Positions 5,339 through 9,645 of a stretch of DNA of 9,645 nt are shown piece after piece; positions within the stretch are counted from its first letter, which is position 1, and each line of letters starts with the position of its first letter. This DNA comes from Nitrospira sp. SG-bin2. GTDB taxonomy: Bacteria; Nitrospirota; Nitrospiria; Nitrospirales; Nitrospiraceae. The notes below the pieces were generated by a model that was not told where the DNA came from, ran no database searches, and worked only from the letters and a program-made list of their open reading frames with translations. Location of the stretch: assembly GCA_002083405.1 (NCBI GenBank), contig LVWT01000036.1, positions 792-10,436 on the forward strand, written 5' to 3'. The position numbers and the translations under genes are program-made.

Positions 5339-6103
5339 TTATCTAGTGAATGACGAGCAGAGGTTTAGGGATTCATAGGAATCGCGGGGAAACATTTTCA
5401 GATACTCATCGGCTTGCTTCTTTGTCCAAATGCGAAGCAGCCTCTGGCGGCCTTCTGGAGTATCAAAAACCTTTTTCCATTTTCTCTTGTATCGATCCCG
5501 CACTGTCTCTTCTGAGATGGAATTAAGTCGGTACGCAGTTTTATTCCAGTTAGGCAGTGCCTCTAGTCTCCTTGCTGCCATGGACGCGGCGTCTTCGATC
5601 GAGATCTTAAAGAGGGTAGTCAGTCGAAATACATCAAGGGCTAGCATCTCGTCACGCTCTTCATCGAATAAGGCTTTGAAAAGTGGAGTCTGCCCTCGTC
5701 CGGGTACCAGACCCATGATCTTCTCCAGAGATTGCTTGCCCTGGGCAGCGTGAAACTTCTTGAACGATTCTCCCAGCCAGTCAAGAACCCACAGTGGAGG
5801 AAACAGCTTGGCTTCCCGTGCCACGAGGAAAGCTTCGATAGCAAAGACAGGATTCTTACTCTTTTCAAACTGCGACCTTCTCATTATGAGAAGCAGCCGC
5901 GATTCGACAGGTATTTCCGTATCCATCTCTGTTGTGTACAGTGCAGGGAGCTTTTTCAGCCCTTCAAGGGGGAAGGTTCCGATCGGCGGGTATTTAACCC
6001 ACAAATCAAGAACTGTGGAATAATCTTCGGTGGTCACAGGCTCAGGTGAATTAGCCTGCCTTTTAATCCTCGATCGAGATGTCTTCTTGCGAACTGTTCG
6101 CAT
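5339..6103 (-). CDS. Unknown 254-aa helical protein
   Basis: I cannot name this family. The ATG at 6103 has a good GAGGAG SD 6 bases upstream. The N-terminus is very basic (RKKTSRSRIKRQ), followed by a mostly helical body. Notable blocks are KNPVFAIEAFLVAREAKLF and PLWVLDWLGESF (residues 84-114), FDEERDEMLALDVFRLTTLF (146-165), and the helix pair KISIEDAASMAARRL (166-180) and ISEETVRDRYKRKWKK (196-211). The last pair could be a helix-turn-helix. The NP..A.EA...AR...PP.WVLDWL block has the look of a conserved family found in mobile regions. It precedes the regulator and helicase genes by 125 bp, so an initiator or regulatory role is possible but unproven. Its codons look somewhat richer in A and T than those of its neighbours. 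Confidence 0.75.
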   Translation of the reverse strand: MRTVRKKTSRSRIKRQANSPEPVTTEDYSTVLDLWVKYPPIGTFPLEGLKKLPALYTTEMDTEIPVESRLLLIMRRSQFEKSKNPVFAIEAFLVAREAKLFPPLWVLDWLGESFKKFHAAQGKQSLEKIMGLVPGRGQTPLFKALFDEERDEMLALDVFRLTTLFKISIEDAASMAARRLEALPNWNKTAYRLNSISEETVRDRYKRKWKKVFDTPEGRQRLLRIWTKKQADEYLKMFPRDSYESLNLCSSFTR

Positions 6104-6387
6104 GCCCTCTCCTCGTGAGGCCTCGCGTGAAGATGGAAGGGCCGGAGCCGCGAGGACGACTCCATCACGCCGGGGATCAGCCGGCGCTTAGCCCTTCCTG
6201 GATTCTTGGGTCATCAAGTCTCAGTGTTCATCAAGGCTTGTCCGTTCGATGTGCCAGCCATCAGATCCGTCAAGGTGAAACGGTAGCGCGTCGTTCCTTG
6301 GAGATCAACCCCGAACTGGCTCCATTAGACATCCCATCGTAGACAGGCTCGTGGCTCACTCACACCTGCTAGAGAGCAGGCGCTCTG
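6104..6387. other. Gap without a supported gene
   Basis: No full gene is supported here. On the minus strand about 33 sense codons at 6230-6330 (including TTRYRFTLTDLMAG) read like protein but are bounded by stops, with no proper start and SD; it may be a gene fragment. The stretch should also carry the leader of the 254-aa gene, whose SD lies at about 6110-6115. A TTGACG at about 6268-6273 on the minus strand lacks a fitting -10 box. Confidence 0.5.
6365..6380 (-). terminator. Small hairpin after the 115-aa gene, weak terminator candidate
   Basis: CCTGCT and AGCAGG pair around a 4-base loop 8 bases beyond the stop of the 115-aa gene. There is no T-run after it on the minus strand, so factor-independent termination is doubtful. 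Confidence 0.25.
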
Positions 6388-6735
6388 TTACGGCCTGCCC
6401 TGGGAATTGCTCGGCACGAGCCGAAGGACTGGTGCTCGATCCTGTTTCCGAGACAACTTGGTTGACATACGGTCCTCGACCTTTTGAATTCTTGCTTGGA
6501 AGTCATCCAACCGTTCATCGAGTTCAGGGGAGAACTGAGGTTGCTCGGTCAGGCCAGCATTCCGCAGCCCGCCATAGGGTCGCACGCCCAACATCACAGA
6601 GGCGAGATAGTGCGCCTGCATACCCCGGTCTCTGCGGTATCCCCGTTTGGCTGATTCAGCTAGCCGCTGATACGTCGCCGCGTCGTATTCGTTGGTCAGA
6701 TCAAACCGCATTTTCACAATCCGTATAAGCCCCAT
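6388..6735 (-). CDS. Unknown 115-aa protein
   Basis: The protein begins MGLIRIVKMRFDLTNEYDAA and may instead start at the methionine at residue 9. The SD AAAGGA is 8 bases ahead of the ATG at 6735. An N-terminal strand (RIVKMRFDL) followed by helices (ATYQRLAESAKRGYRRD and MQAHYLASVMLGV) recalls, but does not establish, a small DNA-binding fold. Residues 69-95 (SPELDERLDDFQARIQKVED) form a charged helix with coiled-coil potential. A disordered basic tail follows. It is 83 bp downstream of the 137-aa gene and probably in the same transcription unit. No family is recognised. Confidence 0.65.
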   Translation of the reverse strand: MGLIRIVKMRFDLTNEYDAATYQRLAESAKRGYRRDRGMQAHYLASVMLGVRPYGGLRNAGLTEQPQFSPELDERLDDFQARIQKVEDRMSTKLSRKQDRAPVLRLVPSNSQGRP

Positions 6736-6743
6736 GATCCAGA

Positions 6744-6759
6744 TCCTTTCTTGAAAGGA
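6744..6759. promoter_or_regulatory. Palindrome that covers the SD of the 115-aa gene
   Basis: TCCTTTC (6744-6750) and GAAAGGA (6753-6759) form a 7-bp inverted repeat around TT. The SD AAAGGA of the gene starting at 6735 is part of this hairpin in the message, so folding could limit translation. It could equally be a DNA operator or chance. Confidence 0.35.
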
Positions 6760-6818
6760 AGTTTATTGCATCACCCCCTACATCGGCTCATTGATTCGCC
6801 AAGGCGTCCCATCATTCT

Positions 6819-7232
6819 TTACGATACCGGTCTGATGATGGTCAGGGCGCGGCCAGTAGTTCGGGCACCGGATGCCTGTTCCGGAGCGAGCGCTTCCGCG
6901 TTGCTGAACAGTTCATGCGTGAGACCAACAAAGCCCGCCAGTTGGCTACCGGCCTCCAACTCGCTTCGAAGATCTTCAACTGCGAGTCGCACGAGGCCCG
7001 CATCGATGTGCGGCCGGCGTTCGGCAGCCATAAATAGAAGATCCAGCCGTTTCTGGCACTGGTTGAGAATATGCGCTGCGAGCGCGGCATCTTCTGCAAA
7101 CTTTTTCAGTCCGAATATGTTCTCATGGGTGACATCGCTGATCTGGCCATTTCGATTTCGATAGAGAACCTGGGCACGTAGCGACAGCCGTGGCTCCGTT
7201 GTCTTGGTTGTGATCATCGTCTTAAGTTTCAT
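6819..7232 (-). CDS. Unknown 137-aa protein
   Basis: The ATG at 7232 has GGAGG 5-6 bases upstream, which decides it over an earlier in-frame ATG at 7268 that would overlap the nuclease gene. The N-terminal 30 residues are strand-like (KLKTMITTKTTEPRLSLRAQ, then VLYRNRNGQISDVTHENI). The rest is helical (LKKFAEDAALAAHILNQCQK, then AVEDLRSELEAGSQL) with a Pro/Arg-rich end. There is no signal peptide, membrane segment or known motif. It lies 22 bp after the GIY-YIG gene and is almost certainly cotranscribed with it. It may act with the nuclease, but the sequence itself gives no function. Confidence 0.7.
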   Translation of the reverse strand: MKLKTMITTKTTEPRLSLRAQVLYRNRNGQISDVTHENIFGLKKFAEDAALAAHILNQCQKRLDLLFMAAERRPHIDAGLVRLAVEDLRSELEAGSQLAGFVGLTHELFSNAEALAPEQASGARTTGRALTIIRPVS

Positions 7233-7254
7233 TGGTCCTCCATGGGTGAAAGAT

Positions 7255-7839
7255 TTACGCAGACACATCCTCGGTTAGACCGGCCCGATTCCACGGCGGG
7301 CGCACGGTCCGGATCCATTCGCGCTCCACTCGCAACAACTCAGATTCCGGAACCGGCAGAAACAAGGTCCGTTCCCATCGCCGGCCGCTGGCTCCGTGCC
7401 GAGCCAGTCGCGCGGCTAGGTTGCGGCTCTGGCCGACGTAGAGCACGGTCTCGCCATCGATCAGGAAATACACGGCAGGTGGCAGGTCGATCCCCGGCCA
7501 TTCACACAGCCGATCGCGCACCAGCGTGAGGACTGCCGGCACCTCGCGCGAGATGGGCGTCACCACCACCGGTCGCAGATCGAGCGGCAGGGGCGTGCCC
7601 GGACATTCCATGGTGAGGTACTGCCGGACGTAGGCTCTAAGCGCCGGCGCGTAGAAGAGGGGCTCGCCGCCATCGATCCGAAAGTGGGGGAGCACCTGGG
7701 CCTGGCTCAGCTCCAGAATGCGCTGGGCGGGGAGGCGGACGACCGGCGCCACTTGCTCGGCCGTCTTCAAGCTCCCTAACGAGGGACCGTCACCCGTCGC
7801 GCTCGCGTGTAGCAGTCGAGACACATCGCGTGTCGGCAT
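7255..7839 (-). CDS. GIY-YIG nuclease domain protein
   Basis: The 194-aa protein has a C-terminal GIY-YIG domain: AVYFLIDGE at residues 122-130, where VYF stands for the GIY element; LYVGQSRNLAARLARH at 133-148, with YVG and the conserved Arg (R139 or nearby); and the catalytic-type helix LLRVEREWIRTVRPPWN (168-184), which contains candidate metal-binding glutamates (E172, E174) and the usual N184. The N-terminal half (about 24-76, LKTAEQVAPVVRLPAQRILEL with FRIDGGEPLFYAPALRAYV) looks like a small helix-turn-helix/wing that could direct it to DNA. UvrC-like, homing and restriction enzymes share the domain; this arrangement fits none of those precisely. An AAAGGAGG SD lies 7 bases ahead of the ATG. 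The RHH gene ends 14 bp upstream, so the two form an operon. Confidence 0.8.
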   Translation of the reverse strand: MPTRDVSRLLHASATGDGPSLGSLKTAEQVAPVVRLPAQRILELSQAQVLPHFRIDGGEPLFYAPALRAYVRQYLTMECPGTPLPLDLRPVVVTPISREVPAVLTLVRDRLCEWPGIDLPPAVYFLIDGETVLYVGQSRNLAARLARHGASGRRWERTLFLPVPESELLRVEREWIRTVRPPWNRAGLTEDVSA

Positions 7840-7853
7840 CGATGATCCTCCTT

Positions 7854-7997
7854 TCAGCGCGAAGGTTTCCGCGCCTTGAATTCACGCTCCAGCAAGCTCC
7901 GAATGAACCCGCTGGCCGTCGTGCCTTCCTTCCGGAGCGCCTCCAGCTTCGCCTTGATGGATTTCGGAACCATGATCAGCAGCTTCACCATCGCCAT
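7854..7997 (-). CDS. Small ribbon-helix-helix DNA-binding protein (47 aa)
   Basis: This short gene is easy to miss. It begins MAMVKLLIMVPKSIKAKLEA and continues LRKEGTTASGFIRSLLEREF, the strand-helix-helix pattern of CopG/Arc-type repressors: a basic strand (KLLIMVP), helix A (SIKAKLEALRK) and helix B (TASGFIRSLLEREF). The SD AGAGGTG lies 5 bases upstream of ATG 7997. An ATG two codons later is a possible alternative start. A TTGACA/TATATT promoter with TATAGC half-sites sits immediately upstream, which fits autorepression by an RHH dimer. It precedes the GIY-YIG gene by 14 bp. It could be a partner or repressor of that nuclease, similar to antitoxin-type RHH proteins, but this is inference. 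Confidence 0.75.
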   Translation of the reverse strand: MAMVKLLIMVPKSIKAKLEALRKEGTTASGFIRSLLEREFKARKPSR

Positions 7998-8016
7998 AGC
8001 GTCACCTCTTGCCATA

Positions 8017-8046
8017 AATATAGCGAGCTATATAGCAATATGTCAA
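8017..8046 (-). promoter_or_regulatory. Promoter of the RHH/GIY-YIG operon
   Basis: TTGACA at 8041-8046 and TATATT at 8017-8022 (read on the minus strand) are separated by 18 bp. Transcription would start close to 8010, just ahead of the SD and the ATG at 7997. The box matches are good (6/6 and 5/6). Confidence 0.7.
8018..8036. promoter_or_regulatory. TATAGC half-sites, likely RHH operator
   Basis: Half-sites TATAGC occur at 8019-8024, as the inverse GCTATA at 8027-8032, and again at 8031-8036. The first two form a 7-bp inverted repeat (8018-8033) and the last two a perfect 10-bp palindrome (8027-8036). They overlap the -10 box and the spacer of the minus promoter, so a bound repressor would block it. 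The natural binder is the adjacent RHH protein. Confidence 0.55.
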
Positions 8047-8055
8047 CATATGTCG

Positions 8056-8085
8056 TTGACTAGATGAGTAGGGCGTCTGTAGAGT
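8056..8085 (+). promoter_or_regulatory. Divergent promoter for the plus-strand RHH gene
   Basis: TTGACT at 8056-8061 and TAGAGT at 8080-8085 are 18 bp apart. The two -35 boxes of the divergent promoters together form the inverted repeat GTCAAC (8042-8047) and GTTGAC (8055-8060). The -10 box is only moderately good (4/6). Transcription would begin at or near 8092, almost on the start codon at 8094. Confidence 0.45.
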
Positions 8086-8093
8086 GCCGGTCC

Positions 8094-8279
8094 ATGGCCA
8101 AACCAGCAAAGGAACTAGCGAAGAAAACCTATGCGTTGAGACTCAATCGGGGGCTGATGCTTGAAGTCCAGCACCTGGCACTCGATCAAGACCGTTATGT
8201 GAACGAGATGATCGAAGAGGCCGTCAGAGACTTCCTGAAGAAGTACCGCGAGAAAAACCCCAAGAAAGGGGCAGAGTAG
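8094..8279 (+). CDS. Ribbon-helix-helix protein, ParD/CopG type (61 aa)
   Basis: Residues 1-61 begin MAKPAKELAKKTYALRLNRG. A strand (TYALRLNRGLMLEV), helix (EVQHLALDQD) and helix (YVNEMIEEAVRDFLKKYREK) make the RHH fold; a basic tail follows. A start ten codons earlier at 8064 is possible and would give 71 aa. I prefer 8094 because the predicted promoter start is around 8092, which would make the message leaderless or nearly so; no SD is seen at either start. It is transcribed away from the other RHH gene, from a shared control region. A part of its end is repeated in degraded form at 9420-9473. It may be an antitoxin-like regulator without a visible toxin partner. Confidence 0.7.
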   Translation: MAKPAKELAKKTYALRLNRGLMLEVQHLALDQDRYVNEMIEEAVRDFLKKYREKNPKKGAE

Positions 8280-8306
8280 GAGACGGCTGGGTAGAGGAGG
8301 ACTTCA

Positions 8307-8699
8307 ATGATGCGCCAAGTTGTTCCCATTGCTCCGGCGCTGCTTGTACTCCTGTTGTCCGCATGTGCCAGCGTCGGCAATGAATCGTTGGCAACGCGCG
8401 AGGCCGACTGGCCGCCACTCACCATGACGCAGGTGGAACTGCTTAAAGAACTTGGTTTGCCCACCGTCCACACGACGACCGTTCAAGACAGCAAGACCGT
8501 CACCGTTCTGACATGGACCTATGCGCGTGCCGAGAGCAACCCGGCCCTCTTTATCCCGATCGTCGGGCTGTTCGTCGCTGCATCGGGCAAAGGCGTGGAT
8601 GCGCAGTCACGTGGACTAACGGTTATGTTCGACACAGACGGCGCCATGAAGTCCCGCACCTGGACGCGCACACAGACGGGCATCACCACGTCGCCGTAA
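8307..8699 (+). CDS. SmpA/OmlA-like outer-membrane lipoprotein
   Basis: The first 20 residues form a lipoprotein signal: MMRQV, a hydrophobic core (APALLVLLL) and the lipobox LSAC, with the lipid-modified Cys at residue 20. Position +2 is Ala, so outer-membrane sorting is expected in Gram-negatives. The mature part holds MTQVELLKELGLPTVH, typical of the first helix in the SmpA/OmlA fold; then strands (TVTVLTWTYARAE), a hydrophobic FIPIVGLFVAASG and LTVMFDTDGAMKSRTWTRTQ. That arrangement is shared by many small unnamed lipoproteins related to BamE. A GAGGAGG SD lies 6 bases ahead of ATG 8307. The gene is 27 bp downstream of the RHH gene, but it may be transcribed with it only by chance. It is probably cargo. 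Confidence 0.75.
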   Translation: MMRQVVPIAPALLVLLLSACASVGNESLATREADWPPLTMTQVELLKELGLPTVHTTTVQDSKTVTVLTWTYARAESNPALFIPIVGLFVAASGKGVDAQSRGLTVMFDTDGAMKSRTWTRTQTGITTSP

Positions 8700-8738
8700 C
8701 GGGAATTTACACAGGCCAGTAGACCCAAGGAGGACGTT

Positions 8739-9398
8739 ATGCCTAGACGCATTTACGTGCTGCGACGGCCGGGCAAACTTGACGCACAGGGCCAACCGAT
8801 CATTTCTGATTGGAATGCTCCACGGGTAGCCGAGCGATCCATCGATGAGCTTCTGGGCATCTGCAAAGGTCTCATCGCCGACCAGAGTCTTAGCGAAGAA
8901 GAGGTCTACTTCCTCACCAACTGGCTTAAGACAAACGAGCACACAACCAATGTGTGGCCGGCAAATGTGCTGGCCGCCCGTATCGCCCAGATCCTTGACG
9001 ACAAGATTCTTCTCGCTGAAGAACGCGAAGACCTCTTCACACTTCTCGCCGACATCGTGGGACAGGCCAAAGACGGCTTGGGCGCCCAGACCTCAACCGC
9101 ACTTCCGTTGACCGTGCCCGCTCCGCCCGTCTTTTTCACCAATCATCGCTTTGTGCTCACCGGGCGGTTCGTCATCGGACCGCGGGCGAACGTGTCCTAT
9201 GAGATTCAGGAGCGCGGTGGTACGATCGAGGACACCGTGACTGGCGGGACCAACTTTCTTGTGATCGGAACTCTCGGCAGCCGCGACTGGATGCATTCCA
9301 CACATGGGCGGAAAATCGAGAAAGCCTTGGCCATCATGGAAAGCGGCCGCCCCATCGCCATCATTTCCGAAGAACACCTGGCTGATCACTTTCTCTAG
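8739..9398 (+). CDS. TerB-like/BRCT domain protein
   Basis: The 219-aa protein has two parts. Residues 35-108 (SIDELLGICKGLIADQSLSE, then EEEVYFLTNWLK..., WPANVLAARIAQILDDKILL, then AEEREDLFTLLADIVG) form a helical TerB-like repeat with two D.xLxxEE-type turns. Residues 137-219 form a BRCT domain like that of bacterial NAD-dependent DNA ligase: RFVLTGRFVIG, EIQERGGTIEDTVTGGTNFL, VIGTLGSRDWMHSTHGRKIE and EEHLADHFL. The sequence keeps the GG turn (160-161). No ligase catalytic domain is present, so it is probably a DNA-repair or damage-related adaptor, not an enzyme. The SD AAGGAGG lies 5 bases ahead of the ATG. The gene is 39 bp after the lipoprotein. A fragment of an RHH gene follows in the same frame after its stop. 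Confidence 0.8.
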   Translation: MPRRIYVLRRPGKLDAQGQPIISDWNAPRVAERSIDELLGICKGLIADQSLSEEEVYFLTNWLKTNEHTTNVWPANVLAARIAQILDDKILLAEEREDLFTLLADIVGQAKDGLGAQTSTALPLTVPAPPVFFTNHRFVLTGRFVIGPRANVSYEIQERGGTIEDTVTGGTNFLVIGTLGSRDWMHSTHGRKIEKALAIMESGRPIAIISEEHLADHFL

Positions 9399-9473
9399 CC
9401 GACACCAGCCCATCATGACGAGGAAGCCGCCAGGGATCTCCTGAAGAAGCGCCACGAGAAGCGGAAGGAGTAG
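9399..9473 (+). pseudogene. Remnant of a second RHH gene end
   Basis: Codons 9420-9473 encode EEAARDLLKKRHEKRKE and a stop, against EEAVRDFLKKYREK near the end of the intact RHH gene (8214-8255). Over those 14 codons 10 residues and 32 of 42 bases agree, and the differences are mainly silent or conservative. The upstream half of the gene is absent; instead this frame is joined to the TAG of the TerB/BRCT gene. It looks like the leftover of an older duplicate. Confidence 0.55.
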
Positions 9474-9645
9474 CCTGAGGGCGACCCACCATGGAGATCT
9501 TCGCCCTCGAAGACGTGATCTTTTGGCTGTTTAGGCGTCGCGGCTGGCCGTTATCCGCACTGAACGCGACTCAACCATTGCGCTGATCTTGGAAAAAGAC
9601 TGGCCGGTCATCTAGCAGGCTGTTGACAAACCCTCTCCTCCTCCC
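9474..9645. other. Terminal stretch without a supported gene
   Basis: A 31-codon ORF at 9491-9586 (begins MEIFALEDVIFW) has no convincing SD. In another frame the end of a protein seems to be left (STIALILEKDWPVI, stop TAG at 9613-9615). Both may be pieces of decayed genes. The sequence TAGCAGGCTGTTGACAAA at 9613-9630 resembles a motif I recall near gene ends in Nitrospira-like and other genomes. Confidence 0.35.

Noticed and set aside
7242..7529. Plus-strand frame opposite the GIY-YIG gene.
   Set aside because: The minus strand holds a recognisable nuclease with a perfect SD.
9551..9559. DnaA box (TTATCCGCA).
   Set aside because: It is a single near-match with no further boxes nearby and is far from the candidate origin.
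9491..9586. 31-aa gene beginning MEIFALEDVIFW.
   Set aside because: No good SD, no known family, and it competes with another protein-like frame; kept only as a note in the terminal stretch.

Overview
The window looks like part of an accessory (mobile) element joined to a few ordinary cargo or chromosomal genes of a moderately GC-rich bacterium. The likely host is Gram-negative, because one gene encodes a lipoprotein with a typical lipobox. A Nitrospira-like host is my best guess, from gene style and from a gene-end motif near position 9620, but this is only an impression. No integrase, tRNA, rRNA, CRISPR array or insertion sequence is visible.

Layout. Positions 1-7997 hold a long run of minus-strand genes. 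In order of transcription they are: a 47-residue ribbon-helix-helix (RHH) protein; a GIY-YIG nuclease; two unknown proteins (137 and 115 aa); an unknown 254-aa protein; a MerR/excisionase-like regulator (63 aa); a 110-aa protein; and a RepA-type hexameric helicase ATPase. A 434-bp non-coding region (3037-3470) follows, with ten direct copies of a TGCAACG-type motif (one degenerate), a perfect 12+3+12 palindrome and a strong GC hairpin. After it come two paralogous proteins with a possible capsid-cement (DUF2190-like) pattern, an unknown 156-aa protein, a very short Nu1-like terminase small subunit, a protein matching only the N-terminal part of TipJ-type phage tail proteins, and an unknown gene that runs off the left edge. 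From about 8050 to 9398 the plus strand carries a second RHH protein, an SmpA/OmlA-like lipoprotein and a TerB-like/BRCT protein. The last 247 bp hold a degraded copy of an RHH gene end and no clear intact gene.

How the parts may work together (inference). Regulator, RepA helicase and iteron region resemble a self-contained replicon of the RSF1010 or P4/PICI style. Terminase small subunit, capsid-cement-like and tail-tip-like pieces with no large terminase, portal or major capsid gene in view suggest a phage satellite or a decayed phage-plasmid that borrows a helper's particle. The RHH/GIY-YIG operon is transcribed from a compact divergent promoter region, with TATAGC half-sites that look like RHH operators, and may be a separate regulatory or nuclease module at the edge of the element. 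The satellite idea depends on what lies left of position 1, which cannot be seen here.
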